DNA from: Bactericera cockerelli
Lineage: Eukaryota > Arthropoda > Insecta > Hemiptera > Triozidae
NCBI GenBank assembly: GCA_024516035.1
Contig: CM044956.1
Location: 26,013,101-26,077,100, forward strand
Length of the DNA: 64,000 nucleotides
Reading direction: 5' to 3'
Part shown: in pieces, positions 12,201 through 22,204 of the stretch
Numbering within the stretch: position 1 is the first letter of the stretch
How the letters are laid out: every line of letters begins with the position of its first letter
Program-made: the position numbers and the translations under genes
The notes under the pieces: model-generated
Database searches by the model: none
The model's input: the letters and a program-made list of their open reading frames with translations, nothing else
What the model was told of the DNA's origin: nothing

Positions 12201-15200
12201 TGTTCAATCAAGCATGAAGACATCGAGACCTTTCATTCAATACCCCACTCTTTATCAATATATCAACATAATCTACTAACTTAATAACAGCAGGATGACT
12301 GTTAACAAGCAACTAATACATTATAAACAAACAATCAATCTATAAGTCATTAAGACTACACCGAACTCGTACATCACCTTTTTTAGGCGGCACCGAATTC
12401 ATACATGACCTTTTTTAGGCTGCACCGAATTCATACATGCGAAAAAGGTGTGCGTAATCTTCGCACCGAACTCACCTTTTGCCATATGAATACATAAAAA
12501 GTGTAATTTTCAAGTTTTTACCCAATTACGATTTGAAATAGATAGTTGAATGTTCATTTGATATAATATGTATATATATAATAAATAAAAATAATATGTT
12601 CATTTATAAAAAAAAGGAGTTCAAAAGCTGTTCCTTTTTTACTGCAGTCTGCGCTATCCTACTCATGTTGCTGACCTTGCTTCATTGTCAGAACGCCGTC
12701 ATCAGAGGTTGATATCTGAGCGCACGGCAGTGCGCCAGGCCAAGTTCCAGCAAGCACGGCAGTGTATCTTTACACGAACCGATTCACCCGGTTTTTCACA
12801 CCCTCATATCTTCGGTTCAATTTATTATAGAGATATGAAATTTGGAACAGAGATTGTCCTAATATCATTGAAAAGACATTGAAAATTTCAAGACTCTTTG
12901 CAAAAAACTTTCAGAGGAATATAATTTTGAAATTTGCGATTTTGATACTGACTGACTGACTGATTGACTGACTGATTGACAGACTGACAGATCATCAAAA
13001 TTATGAGGCACTTCCCGACTACCTAGAAAGCTGAAATTTTGCATGATGGTAGGGTTTATTGTAAAAGTACAGGGAAAAATCTGAAAACCGGAACTTTTTC
13101 ACTTATCATAGTGTAAAACGGTGTCGTTTTAGGGAGAAAATATATAATGGATTATGGATATGAATTATGAAGCACTTCCCGACTACCTAGAAAGCTGAAA
13201 TTTTGCATGATGGTAGGGTTTATTGTAAAAGAACAGGGTAAAATCTGAAAAAGTTTTGAAAACTGTTAAACGGTGTCGTTTTAGGGAGGATGTATACTAT
13301 ATTATGTATATAAATTATGAGGCACTTCCCTACTACCTAGAAAGCTGAAATTTTGCATGATGGTAGGGTTTATTGTAAAAGTACAGGGAAAAATCTGAAA
13401 ACCGGAACTTTCGCACTTATCATGCTGTTAAACGGTGTCGTTTTAGGGAGAAAATATATACTCGATTATGCATATAAATTATGAGGCATTTCCCTACTAT
13501 CTACAAAGCTGAAATTTTGTATTGTGCTAGAGATCATTGTAAAAGTACAGGAAAAAATCTGAAAACCGGAACTTTCGCACATATCATGCTGTTACACGGT
13601 GTTATTTTAGGGAGGAAATATACACGATTATGTATATAAATTATAAGGTACTTCCCTACTACGTACAAAGATGAAATTTTGCATGGTGCTAGGGTTTACA
13701 GTTAAAATACAGGGAAAAATCTGAAAACCGGCATTTTCGCACTATTTCTGCTATTAAACGGTGTCGTTTTAGGGAGCATATTAAAGTGAAGAATCCTTAA
13801 AAATTATAATAAAAAATAATGAAAAGTGCTGTGAAACGAACCATTTACAAAAAGTAAGGATATCCCACAAAAAACTACCGTTAAAAAAGGGCCAAGTTCC
13901 AGAACTCCTATCCAAAAAGGTTTCGCCAATGAATGCAGTGATATCTTGTTAGCGGCCAAGTTATCTTGGTACTAAACTATTTCTTTTATCAATACCCGTT
14001 TTCTGAGTTCCTAATTTTGTATTATTTTAACTGCGAACTATCCTCTCACTTGGCCAGTTTTATGCAATCGGTTGTATGTAATATTACGACTATATTTATA
14101 CAATATGACAATAAAACCATCACAAGGAGCGAAACTGGCCAAGTTAGAAGATAGTTCGCAGTTAAAATAATACAAAATTAGGAACTCAGAAAACGGGTTT
14201 TGATAAAAGAAATAGTTTAGTACCAAGATAACTTGGCCGCTAACAAGATATCACTGCATTCATTGGCGAAACCTTTTTGGATAGGAGTTCTGGAACTTGG
14301 CCCTTTTTTAACGGTAGTTTTTTGTGGGATAATTATGTTTCTTGAAAAAACTGCTCTCTGATTTGGTTGACTGCAATCAGCTATTGTCCACGGTATCCCT
14401 CAGTTGTCACAAGAGGTTAAGGAGGAACGGTTTATTTTATGTAACGTCATGTCCTACAAACTACACTTTGTTTTCACCCCTGAACAGAATGCTACGAGCA
14501 GCCAATTCCAAGGGTGACATGTTTGATTTTACTTGATAGTTTATATTATTTTTTTTAAATTATTTAATTTGAAATTTGTAATTATTTATTTTTGACACCA
14601 TATTGCTGTGACTATTGTGATTTGTTTGAATTTTTTTTTTTATTGTTGTTATAGCATACATATTGTATTGACATTTTGTACATAGGACTTGCTCCGTTAA
14701 TACCCATTTACCGGGCAAATTATTATTATTAAATTATAATTGGCGGTGTATTTTTTCTTTCAGCAGCACATTGCGGTGCGTTCGCGCGCCGCAGTCCTAA
14801 CCGCAACTCGGCTAGTTATTCATAATTATGTAGGTAATCGTGAATTTTCCTTATTTTCCAGGATTTTGATTCTGAACTCACTGACACAGGAGGTAGAATC
14901 CACACCATGACGTCAGTGAAAGAATCCAACCTCCAATTTATTTGGCTTTTAGGTAAGAGATTTGATGAGGTTTTGTCGGGATGGAAAAGAGGAAAAAATC
15001 GTTCCGTGAATTTAAATCTTTTGCAAGTTTACCGCGGCCGGACATCATTTAAATGAATAATGTCGTTTGAAAATGAAAATTCTTGTAATTCTCGAAGAAT
15101 TTTGAATCTAGAATGTAGAAAAAATAGTATTCTACCATTTAAATTAAATTTGAAGAAAATCGGTTAAGCAGTTTTGGAGATAAAAGTGATTTAGTATAAA

Positions 15201-18200
15201 ATCTCAAAATTACCACGTGTATGTATACAATGTGAAACAATCATAAGGAAGTATTGTGTCCATAATTGGCAGTGTTTTTATTATTCATCCTAGATGGGGG
15301 TTGTGACACATCAAATCCAATGATTCTGAAGTTCTGATTACAATTTTGTATTCATTGTTTGCTATCTCTTACTGTCGAGTCATTAGTGGCGGAATTTCGC
15401 TTATTTTCGGGGGATAAGAAAAGTCATGTGGTGTCACACCAGATTTTTTATTATTAATTATCTTAAATGGGGGTTGCGACTTATTAAATCCAATGATTTT
15501 GAGGGGCTGTGTGCGAATTTGACATTAATTTTATGAGACTCTTACCGTTGAGTCACCAGTGGCGGGAATTGTATCTAATAATATTTATTTTATTATTTTT
15601 CAAGGTGGTCCCGGATCAGGCAAGGGCACGCAAGCTGAGAGGATAGTGAAAAAGTACGGCTACACCCATATCTCTACGGGTGATCTCTTGAGGGAAGAGG
15701 TGAACTCTGGGAGTGAAAGAGGAGCAGATCTGAGTAAGGTTATGAAGGAAGGAGGTCTTGTGTCAACGGTGAGTTTTGGAAAGCCATAACGATATATTGG
15801 CGATAACCTTTCTTAAATCGCTAATATCTTCAACAATATTCAAATGTTTGATCAAGCCCAGATCAAGACAAGAATCTAACCCAAGTATTGGTACTGTATT
15901 CAAGTCAACAATGACAAATTCGGCCTCTATAATTCTATCTTTAGACTCTAGCAGTAGACTTACTCGAATCGAATTCGACTAAAAATCGAAAGTTTACACC
16001 TCAGTTTCTGACTTTTGAACCACCCTGTATAAAAAAAATTCATGACTGAAACCGCATAATAAGGACTTGTACCCTAGGATTTTTTATTTTTCAAAAGCTC
16101 TTTCAGGGCCGAGTAATTTGAGGTGTCCAACTTTGCTGGGACACCCTGTATATCTATAAAACTCAAATCTATGCTTCTCTAACTGGCTGACTTAGGGGTT
16201 GTCAGTTTTAATACCACAGCCCAAACCCCCTTAAACCACCGTCAAACTAACTAGAAAACTATGAAAATATCTATTACCAATTTCAAGATATCTGAGCACA
16301 AGGCAGTGCGCCAGGCCAGGTTCCAGCAAGCACGGCAGTGTATCTTTACACAAACCAATTCACCCGGTTTCTCACACTCTTATATGTATCTTCGGTTCTA
16401 TTAACTATGGAGCTATTAAAAATGGCACATTGGTTTTCCTCCATAAAACACAGTAAAATTTTCAAGAATCTATGCAGAAATCTTTCTGAAATCGATTATG
16501 TTTCTAAATTATGAGGCACTTTGCTGCTACCTACAAATCGGAAATATTTCATGTTGGTAGGGTTTATTGTAATAGTATAGCACTTATCATGCTGTTAAAC
16601 GGTGTTGTTTTAGAGAGTATAAGTTTTAGAGAGTCTTTCAGTCTGATAGAACAGTCTGCTTTAACAAGAAAATGCAAAAAACAGTTTTTTGTTCTTTACG
16701 GAAGAACAAAAAACAGTTTTTTGTTCTTTACGGAAGAAACAGTAAAAATAGTTTTTTAAACATTTACTTTGGGAAGCTGTCATTTGAAAATCGTTCAAAA
16801 TATGTAATTTTATTAAATTTGTTGGAAACATCTAAACTGTTGTTGAAAACATGCTTATAAAATTTCAAGTCTCTAACTAAAACAGTTTTAAGTTATCAAG
16901 AAAACAAAAGTGTCCGGTTCTTGCTGCATATCTGTGTAAAATTTCACGTTTCTTTAAAACATGCCTATGAAATATCAAGTCACTGCCTTAAAGATTTTTT
17001 AATTTATTTAAAAAAAAAAAACAAAAGTGTCTGAATACAAAATGTATGTATACAAAATGCCAAAAAAAAAACCACCACATGGAGCAAAACTGGCCAATGT
17101 AGAGGATACTTTGCAGTTAAAAACATACAAAATGAGGAACTCAGAAAACGGATTTTAATAAAAAGAAATGGTTTAATAACAAGATAAATTCGCCGCAAAC
17201 AAGATACCACTGCATTCATTGGCTAAAACTTTTGGATAGAATTTCTGGAACTAGGCCCTTTTTTCAATGGTAGTTTTTTGTGGGTCGGAATTTTCTGGTT
17301 CGTAGCGACGCACTGGTGAAATAGCTAGTCTTGTATAATATTGTTTTCTCCAGGATGTAGTGATGGAGCTCCTAAGTGAGAAGGTTTTGAAAGAGCTGCC
17401 CACATCCAAAGGTTACCTCATTGATGGATACCCGAGGGAAAAAGCACAGGGAGAACAGTTTGAGAGATACGTAAGTGTTCTGAACCTACTAAAGTCAATG
17501 AAAAGAAATTAATTTTATTTCTTTTGAATGCCTGAAAATTTTCAGATGTAATAAAGGAAGTCAAGAAGTTGGAAGTATTGTGTTCTTTTTTTGTTAAAAA
17601 AAAATATTATTTTGTTCCGATTCCAATTTTTTTCATATTTCTGGATGGTTCATAACCTCCTGAGAAACTTTGGTTTTGTGTCGGCCTGTCGGTTCAAAAC
17701 ATTAATTGTAACGTTCGGTAGTTTCCGAGATCTGCGCGTGACAAGGAATACTTTTAACAGACAGACAGACCAACAGAAAGACACAAAACCAAAAAGTTGT
17801 TCAGGAAGTTATGAAACGTCCAGAAATATGAAAAATATTGATTTCGGAGTAAAAAAATATTTTTTTTACAAATACGAACACAATACTTCCGATTTCTAAT
17901 TTTAGAAATTCAGAGGAATTGAATTGAGTAATTTACTATTTTTGTCCATAATAGAGCTGCGCACAGTTCTAAGCGATTGATGGTTTGCACTTTGGTTTTT
18001 GCACGAAGGTAATTTTCAACTTCACCTTCCAAACTACACACTCGGAGATACACCCAGAAGATCCATAGATTGACAATATACCCTATTGATGTAACGGGAT
18101 ATTTTAAAGGTAGATAGCAAGGTAAGTTCGGTAGTGAATGCTTGAAACATTTCACGTAAGTTATGTGAGAGCGGTGTGTCCCAAGATAAAATATTATCAA

Positions 18201-19066
18201 GCCACAATTTTTGGAGAAAAATCTTCATACAAATGATTACTGGACTTATTCAGATAGCCTCTACAGTCATATTATTTAGCGACAAATGCCAAAACTTGTC
18301 TTTTAGAAAGAAAGGGTGGAGGGATTGACTATACATTACGTAAAAAATCCATCAGATTTTGGGAACCATTGCATGCCTAGTACTTTCATAGACTTCTCTC
18401 CCCCCTCTGAAAAAAACATTTAGGTTTTTCACAAAGATCTTCAGCAATACCTTCGAGGACAGTGGAGTTGTGACCATTGCCCGTGGTCCAGAGCTTTCGA
18501 GTTCGACTCCCGCTTGGGACAGACTTTTCGAAGAAAATTCTGTCCCCTTCAAACACGTGAGGCTGGCATTTCCGCTGAATCCTCTGAAATACAATGTACG
18601 ACATCTACGGCCCTTTTTTGTTTCAAAAACTCAAACTTGTCTTAAAATATTTTTAATATCAAGTTCTTTTCAGAAATCTATCACAAACAGTGTGTTTTAA
18701 TTGAACATTGCAAAGGACCCCCTCTGGGGCTGCCTTTGGTAATGATAAAAAGTCAAAACACAATAAAAAATATTTTCCCCTGATATATTTTCCCCTGATT
18801 TCTCAAAATTTTAGTCCGTTCTCTAGATATCTCTAGATATTTTTCGGACATTCTAGATCTAGATGATAAATCACGATATAAAAGTTCACTTTTGTGATAA
18901 TACAACTACTCAATGATATAGCCAGTTCTACCTTATTACATGTGTGAAGTTAGAGAAAATTGAAAAAAAACTAAGCGGACAAGAATACCTGATATCCCCC
19001 AAAAATACAAATCGTGTGCAAATGTCGCTTAGAAAAAAAAATATTCCTTTGTAAATGTAATCACCT

Positions 19067-19105
<39 letters not shown>

Positions 19106-21042
19106 AGAGCCTAAAATGGAACTGATATCAAATGAATGCCAAGTTGTTGTTAAACTAATATTAGTTGCCCACAAAAAATTCTCAAGCACAGAATTCAAGC
19201 TGAAGATTGTACATGATATTTCCCATTTTCTGCTTTTAACGCTAAAAGTTAACATTAAAAATATTGGAAAGTCCAAAGCAATTGCTTTGATTTTTTTTTT
19301 TTTTTTATATTTGAAACTTTTAAATTTAATGTTAACTTTTAACGTGAATAGCAGTAAAATGGGAAATATCATGTCCAATCTTCAGCTTCATTTTTGTGCT
19401 TGACAATCTTTAGTGGGCAGATAATATGGGAACTTCACGATTCGGCCCAAATTACCTTAGTAGACCTTTTCCATAGCTTGATTCGGCCCCAAAGAAACAC
19501 AACATGATTCGGCACAGAACCCAATTCGTCCCAAAACAAACTATCAAGTTTTGATCCCACACAAAAAATCCCACTTTTATTCCAACAAAAATCCGAATTT
19601 CATTTTACCAAAACTCCCTATAAAATTGTATGGAAACACTGCCCTGATAGAACTGAGAACAATGGCGAATTGTTCTCAGTTTTGTGGTAGACAATTGCAT
19701 TCAGCAAGACTGTCCATTTCCTCCTTGAAGCCCATACCTAGGGTTTATAGTGGGATTAGGTAAAATACAATGAAAGTCATGCCTGGGGTTTATAGTAGGG
19801 TTAGGTAAAATACATTGAAGGCTATGCCTATGAGGAAAAAAATACTATAATAACCTGATCATCAGGACACGTACGTTGAATAATAATAATCAAAAAAAAT
19901 CCCTCAATATGTACGGTACTTAAAATGTTGTACTGGGCCGAAACCTGTTGTTTATTTTTTGTCAAGATAACGTTTTGGGACTAATCGTTCGGTGACTTTT
20001 TTTTACCTGAAAACGAAAACCTTTTTTATAACCTTTTTTGGGCCGAATCGTAATGTGCCCGATAGTATCAAGTTCACAACTTGGCATTCATTTGATATCA
20101 GTTCCTTTTCGGGCTTTTTTTTTTTTTTAAAGAGGAAATTATACATATTTTCAAAGAATTGTTATTTAATTTGAGTCTTTTTCACACGAAGTGTATTTTT
20201 GGTGTATAATAATAATAACTCATACCTGTTTATTTGGAGCACTTATCTACTTCCACAGATCACCTCCCCTAGCGCGATCATCTACTTGGAAGTTCCTGAT
20301 GACGTCATGATTTCCAGACTTCTAGAAAGAGCTAAGACCTCAGGCCGTGAGGACGACAACGAAGAAACCATCAAGAAGAGGTTGCAAACTTTTCACGACA
20401 ATAATGATCCTATTCTAAAAGCATTTGAGGCTAAAGTTTGTCAGGTAAGTAAAAAAATAATCGATTTGAAATTTCCCATTAATATTGAACGTGGGTCTGC
20501 ACGCTGATTTATTGATTCGGAACTTCATGGGTTTAGAACGAATAAAGCTTTTAAAACGAAAGTTAAACAAATAGGCCAGTTAAGGAAAAAATTATACAGG
20601 GTGGACCAAAATAACGTTTACACCCGTTAATCTTAGATTACTGACGATATTTCCAGACCGGATCTGCAATCCGTTTTTTCGGATTCGCCTTCGTAATTGC
20701 ACAAAGTGATTTTTGTAACTTTCCGAAAAAGTCCGACTTTGGCTTATTGATTAGATTAAATAGAATAGATTAAAATTATTGGAAAAAAAAACACCACTAT
20801 CAAACGAAGAAGCGACAATTAATTATAAAAATTTAGAATTTGCTGAACCAGAAAAAAATAATTACTGAAAACTCACAAAACTAAAAATAAATTAATTTAA
20901 AAAAAAATACCGTTTATTTTATTCTTTTCTTCTTATCATTTATTCGGGATGGAATCAAATTTTCAATTCAGGGGTTTAGTACATATAAAACTAGCGGGCT
21001 GCACCCGCTTCGCCAAGCCATCACACACACACCATCCATACA

Positions 21043-21101
<59 letters not shown>

Positions 21102-21131
21102 AACACATCCACACACACACACAGACACATG

Positions 21132-21162
<31 letters not shown>

Positions 21163-21886
21163 TCATTTAGGTTTGAAAAGAAACCTGAATATTTTTTGTC
21201 GCCCATCAATTTTCTGTTCTTCGACGGCGTAGCTCAAAAATGGCTCATCAGAATTTCTCGATCAATATGTCAAATGAAAGCCTACACGCTCACCTAAATC
21301 TTTCTTGCTTTGAGTTGATAGGTCGTCACTTCAAAGTTCGAGAAAAAATGTCATTTAGGTTTTAAAAAAAAACGTCAATATTTTACGTGTTACCCATCAA
21401 TTTTTTACCTTACCCGGCGTAGCTCAAGAACGGCTCATCAGAAATTCGCGATCGATATGTGAATTGAAAGCTCAAACCCTTGCCTAAAACTTTTTTGCTT
21501 TGAGTTGATAGGTCGTCGCTACAAATTTCGAAAAAAAATGTCATTTATGTCAAAAAAAAACGTGAATATTTTTTGCGTCACCCATCCATTTTTTTATCCT
21601 TACTCATTGTAGCTTAACCTTAGGGAGATATAACCTAGCCTGGAAGAATTTCCTGATCCAACCGGACCTATGTGTAAAATTCAAGTTTCTCGGTCAAACG
21701 GTGTGGATTTGTATTAAATAACATACATACATACACACAGACAGCTTTCTTTTATAGATATAGATGAAATATCTGAAATACTGATATACATTCTTAATTT
21801 TTCAGCTCAATGCAGTCAGATCACCAGAGGAAATTTTCGTCGATGTTGAAAAAATAATTGACGCGATTGCACTTAAAGCATCTTAA
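82..21886 (+). CDS. Adenylate kinase, two-domain (AK5-like), 3' part of gene, 7 exons
   Basis: Nucleoside monophosphate kinase (ATP + AMP to 2 ADP), normally cytosolic. Exons seen: 82-246, 2260-about 2526, 14862-14952, 15605-15768, 17354-17470, 20259-20444, 21806-21886. All junctions are GT-AG and the phases join (0,0,1,0,0,0). Exons 1-2 hold the end of a first kinase domain (motifs [13 protein letters not shown] and VDGD) and a polar linker. Exons 3-7 hold a whole AK1-like domain: P-loop [26 protein letters not shown], and the LID motif [15 protein letters not shown], ending in a TAA stop. Upstream exons of the first domain lie outside the window. The first domain lacks the LID arginine motif, so it may be inactive. 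An ATG at 14907 could start a single-domain isoform of about 197 residues, the size of AK1. The introns are full of transposons. AK family identity is secure; the AK5-like two-domain assignment is an inference from the order of the parts. Confidence 0.88.
247..721 (+). repeat. 46-bp minisatellite, about 11 copies, containing a splice donor
   Basis: Unit of about 46 bp, consensus beginning GGCTCACCATTGTTAGTGAA. The first unit begins inside the upstream kinase exon (CTCACCATT/GTAAGT at about 238-252), so the array is a tandem expansion of the exon end plus donor. Units 1 and 4 keep GTAAGT at the donor position; most others read GTTAGT, GTAAAT or GTAAAA. Unit 8 is 3 bp shorter. The array ends near 721. 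Confidence 0.93.
940..1290. repeat. Dispersed repeat fragment carrying a small Harbinger-type MITE
   Basis: 940-1112 resembles, in inverted orientation, the stretch at about 12130-12245 (shared GTGAGGTTTACAGTTCACA). The homology is interrupted by the MITE at 1113-1241. No coding potential. Confidence 0.6.
1113..1241. mobile_element. Small PIF/Harbinger-type MITE
   Basis: Terminal inverted repeat GGGCGGAATTAATAGAC at the left, mirrored at the right end, flanked by TTA direct duplications (1110-1112 and 1242-1244). A 3-bp TTA/TAA duplication and GGGC-type ends are the hallmarks of the PIF/Harbinger superfamily. 129 bp, no ORF. Confidence 0.7.
1437..1625. repeat. Dispersed repeat followed by (GT)n microsatellite
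   Basis: The stretch CCTATAATAAGGAAAGTA plus TTGACCTACCCAG recurs near 37550, 37915, 40017 and in part near 22150. A GT-rich tract follows at about 1553-1622. The next part, 1640-2259, shows no recognisable feature. Confidence 0.75.
2260..2526 (+). CDS. Adenylate kinase exon: domain end and inter-domain linker
   Basis: Acceptor CATTTCCTAG/GTGGAT in phase 0. It reads [18 protein letters not shown], the normal C-terminal end of an AMP kinase domain, followed by a polar, basic linker. The open frame runs on to a TAG at 2604, so the donor must lie before it. Phase-0 candidates are ACG/GTGAAT (exon ends 2526) and GAT/GTAAAT (exon ends 2511). If neither is used the protein would stop at 2604. 2605-3025 holds nothing recognisable. 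Confidence 0.75.
3026..3795. mobile_element. Foldback MITE with long inverted arms
   Basis: The arms begin AATCCCCCCC...ACTTCGTGGTTACAAAA and end ...TTGTAACCACAAAGTGCTG, with nested inverted blocks containing TTGCCGTTCAACAAGTA in both orientations. A shorter copy of the same family lies at 22345-22850, with fragments at 50330-50505, 28740-28770 and 735. No ORF worth noting. Family not identified. Confidence 0.75.
3796..5203. other. Gene-free stretch with short repeat motifs
   Basis: AT-rich. The motif GACATGCACTGGACC occurs twice (about 4287 and 4361), and a relative, ATATGCACTGGACCGTAAAA, lies at about 7457 next to GGTTAA, suggesting remnants of one repeat family. I see no supported gene. 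Confidence 0.5.
5204..6203. mobile_element. piggyBac-type MITE (6050-6199) whose left TTAA was hit by a Harbinger MITE
   Basis: The 150-bp element has TIRs CACTTAGACGACCGG at 6050 and its mirror ending at 6199, followed by TTAA at 6200-6203. The matching left TTAA is at 5204-5207, but the 839-bp Harbinger MITE now lies between it and the TIR, its TAA duplication formed from that same TTAA. Removing the insertion restores TTAA-element-TTAA. Confidence 0.85.
5208..6046. mobile_element. PIF/Harbinger-type MITE, copy 1 (839 bp)
   Basis: Ends GAGCCCGTTCACA...TGTGAACGGGCTC, flanked by TAA at 5205-5207 and 6047-6049. Subterminal regions are packed with copies of ACAGTTTTTTTACTGG in both orientations. 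An internal block is bounded by GTGAGGCGCTA and its inverse. The second copy at 26646-27483 is nearly identical and in the opposite orientation. The ORFs inside are translations of repeat DNA, not genes. Confidence 0.92.
6204..7500 (+). other. Probable remnant of a DNA transposon with coding scraps
   Basis: ORF fragments include 6521-6715 (motif [19 protein letters not shown], which I associate only loosely with uncharacterised transposon-like arthropod proteins) and a short start-like exon at 6967-7033 reading [20 protein letters not shown], followed by TGTG/GTAAGT. Near 7446-7485 is an end-like motif TGCACTGGACCGTAAAAGG next to TTAA. The whole could be a deleted TTAA-type transposon. The identification is weak. 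Confidence 0.3.
7985..8370 (-). pseudogene. RTE-like LINE reverse transcriptase, C-terminal part
   Basis: On the minus strand it reads [20 protein letters not shown], a frameshift, then [19 protein letters not shown] and DRIRN, then a degenerate tail. These are hallmark motifs of the region after the RT domain in RTE-type LINEs. The upstream half of the same element is at 9376-9546, on the other side of an inserted foldback element. Broken by frameshifts and a stop. Confidence 0.8.
8371..9374. mobile_element. Foldback DNA element inserted in a LINE (TA duplication)
   Basis: The left end is TA/CAGGGTCCGCCAAAATGG. Long inverted arms meet near 8850-8900 (for example AGCTTTACCAGGGGAGGTGTC at about 8748, mirrored at about 9062). 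The right end, at 9374, is followed by TA and appears to lack the outer ~75 bp of the left arm. Related partial copies are at 18600-18775 and 59972-60245. No ORF. Confidence 0.8.
9376..9546 (-). pseudogene. RTE-like LINE reverse transcriptase, upstream half
   Basis: Minus strand reads [17 protein letters not shown] and [19 protein letters not shown], the conserved block just before KFYKTVVRPAMLYGAE in RTE LINEs. It continues directly into 8370 when the foldback element is removed: AAAGGAAAATTA joins TATAAAACTATTG. Confidence 0.8.
9547..10461. other. Gene-free stretch
   Basis: AT-rich DNA without a supported ORF or a complete repeat that I can delimit. Short fragments resemble repeat families elsewhere in the window. 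Confidence 0.5.
10462..11046 (-). mobile_element. Internally deleted DD41D Tc1/mariner element (585 bp)
   Basis: TIRs CAGGGTGCGCCAGAATAACC at both ends, flanked by TA (10460-10461, 11047-11048). The minus-strand ORF starts at 10931 ([17 protein letters not shown], the HTH N-terminus), then a frame change and deletion, and resumes with [20 protein letters not shown] through to a stop at about 10601. The catalytic core between the HTH and the last aspartate is gone, so it can only move in trans. Family assigned by its relative at 60759-61648. Confidence 0.88.
11640..11955 (+). mobile_element. Helitron 3' end fragment
   Basis: Ends with hairpin GCGGGCGACAGCCCGC followed by CTAG and then T, the Helitron 3' signature. 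The internal text (AACGGATTTGGACGAAATTTT) is shared with 26090-26120. I could not place the 5' end. Confidence 0.6.
11956..12700. repeat. Dispersed repeat fragments
   Basis: 11985-12115 (GAGACCATGCGCCTGACCAC) recurs at 26140-26275. 12130-12245 matches 940-1112 inverted. 12355-12480 has three short direct repeats of the type CACCGAATTCATACATG with CCTTTTTTAGGC. No gene. Confidence 0.65.
12700..13790. repeat. Tandem array, about 160-bp unit, 5 copies
   Basis: After a (TGAC)n-like tract at 12947-12985, units beginning TTATGAGGCACTTCCC start near 13001, 13166, 13315, 13479 and 13640 (spacings 149-165). Each unit holds GCTGAAATTTTGCATGATGG and AAACGGTGTCGTTTTAGGGA. A lone decayed unit and the 12700-12800 leader recur at 16285-16620. 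Confidence 0.88.
13861..14331. mobile_element. Palindromic foldback MITE (about 470 bp)
   Basis: Arms of about 200 bp, each side of a short loop near 14050-14110: TATCCCACAAAAAACTACCG at the left is mirrored as CGGTAGTTTTTTGTGGGATA at the right. One truncated arm recurs at 17020-17290. TA at each end may be the target duplication. The two 62-codon ORFs inside are arm translations. Confidence 0.88.
14335..14737 (+). mobile_element. 3' end of a non-LTR retrotransposon
   Basis: A short ORF (14342-14536) ends [19 protein letters not shown] before a stop. That ending style is typical of Jockey/R1-type ORF2. The 3' UTR ends GGGCAAATTATTATTATTAA, a (TTA)n tail. Related tails are at 38671-38814, about 39835-39910 and, inverted, at 63905-64000. 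5'-truncated. Clade uncertain. Confidence 0.6.
14862..14952 (+). CDS. Adenylate kinase exon entering the second domain
   Basis: Acceptor TTATTTTCCAG/GATTTT, donor TTAG/GTAAGA, 30 codons plus one base (phase 1). It ends NLQFIWLLG and the next exon supplies GPGSGKG, completing the P-loop. A methionine codon at 14907 lies 15 codons before the strand leading to the P-loop, exactly where AK1 proteins start. Confidence 0.88.
15270..15560. repeat. Dispersed repeat, two partial units
   Basis: Two units with TTATTATTCATCC/TAGATGGGGGTTG and GAGTCACCAGTGGCGG, ending GGGGATAAGAAAAGTCATG. The family recurs at 36330-36480 (inverted), 41140-41320 and 55715-55790. It abuts the next kinase exon. Confidence 0.7.
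15605..15768 (+). CDS. Adenylate kinase exon: P-loop and NMP-binding region
   Basis: Acceptor TTATTTTTCAAG, donor ACG/GTGAGT. It reads [20 protein letters not shown], then [19 protein letters not shown] and MKEGGLV, matching AK1 closely. Two bases complete the glycine codon of the previous exon. Confidence 0.92.
16020..16150. repeat. Small MITE with ACCCTGTA ends
   Basis: Bounded by CCACCCTGTAT and GGACACCCTGTA. The inner sequence (CCTAGGATTTTTTATTTTTCA, GGGCCGAGTAATTTGAGGTG) recurs at 31325-31480 (inverted) and 53745-53873. Confidence 0.65.
17354..17470 (+). CDS. Adenylate kinase exon: core helix and DGYPR motif
   Basis: Acceptor TTGTTTTCTCCAG, donor TAC/GTAAGT, 39 codons. It reads [15 protein letters not shown] and [20 protein letters not shown]. 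The arginine of DGYPR is a substrate-contact residue in this family. Confidence 0.92.
17500..17910. repeat. Dispersed repeat (AACACAATACTTCCGAT family)
   Basis: Begins near GGAAGTATTGTGTTC and ends GAACACAATACTTCCGATTT. Copies or pieces lie at 22075-22160, 37025-37090, 50085-50200, 56245-56402 and 63030-63210. No coding content; the ORF at 17591-17899 is repeat sequence. Confidence 0.7.
18463..18595 (+). mobile_element. SINE B fragment (head)
   Basis: Carries the tRNA-like B box GAGTTCGACTCCCG followed by GACTTTTCGAAGAAAATTC and GTGAGGCTGGCATTTCCG. Same family as 34196-34500 and 22205-22345. Confidence 0.65.
18990..20215. mobile_element. Large inverted-repeat element with nested foldback
   Basis: Outer arms: ATCCCCCAAAAATACAAATCGTG at about 18993 (first bases only quoted) mirrored by CACACGAAGTGTATTTTTGG at about 20182. 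ATATCAAATGAATGCCAAGT at about 19127 is mirrored at about 20083. Inside, 19200-19380 is itself a hairpin (CATGATATTTCCCATTTTCT at both ends). A/T homopolymers at 19073-19104. No gene. Confidence 0.65.
20259..20444 (+). CDS. Adenylate kinase exon: LID domain
   Basis: Acceptor CTTCCACAG, donor CAG/GTAAGT, 62 codons. It reads [20 protein letters not shown] and [18 protein letters not shown]. The intact SGRxDDN signature carries the LID arginine and the aspartates that close over ATP. Confidence 0.93.
20991..21764 (-). mobile_element. Non-autonomous Helitron (774 bp)
   Basis: On the minus strand it begins A/TCTATATCTATAAAAGAAAG and ends with hairpin GCGGGTGCAGCCCGC plus CTAG/T, inserted between A and T with no duplication, as Helitrons do. 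The inner repeats (GATCGATATGTGAATTGAAAG-type text) are shared with 30344-31261 and 48060-48350. It contains a (CA)n tract (21040-21160) next to its 3' end. ORFs in the tract are artefacts. Confidence 0.85.
21806..21886 (+). CDS. Adenylate kinase last exon and stop
   Basis: Acceptor TTAATTTTTCAG, then [20 protein letters not shown] and a TAA stop at 21884-21886. This is the usual last helix of AK (xVFxxVxxxID). I see no convincing AATAAA in the next 200 bases. Confidence 0.92.
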   Translation, partial: LNAVRSPEEIFVDVEKIIDAIALKAS

Positions 21887-22204
21887 GGACAAAAATCATC
21901 CCCGCCTCTTCAGTCCTAGAACTCAAATCGCTCTACTATGAAAGACGTTCTTATAAATTCAATTATAAAAGCAACATCTCAAGCACCAAATTAGTCTTAA
22001 GTTTTCTAAACTGCCTGTATCTTAAAATCTTTTCAATTGTGTATTTTTTTATGTAAGTAATTTTACTTCCAAAAAATATTAGTATTAGAAATCGGAAGTA
22101 TAGTGTTCGTTTTTGTAAAACAAAATGTTTATTTGCTCAGAATTCAATTTTTACTTTCCACATCCTATAATAAAGAAAGTATTGTATTCGTCGAAATCAA
22201 TAAA

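Noticed and set aside
13966..14226. Two similar 62-codon ORFs on opposite strands
   Set aside because: They are the two arms of a palindrome read from each side.
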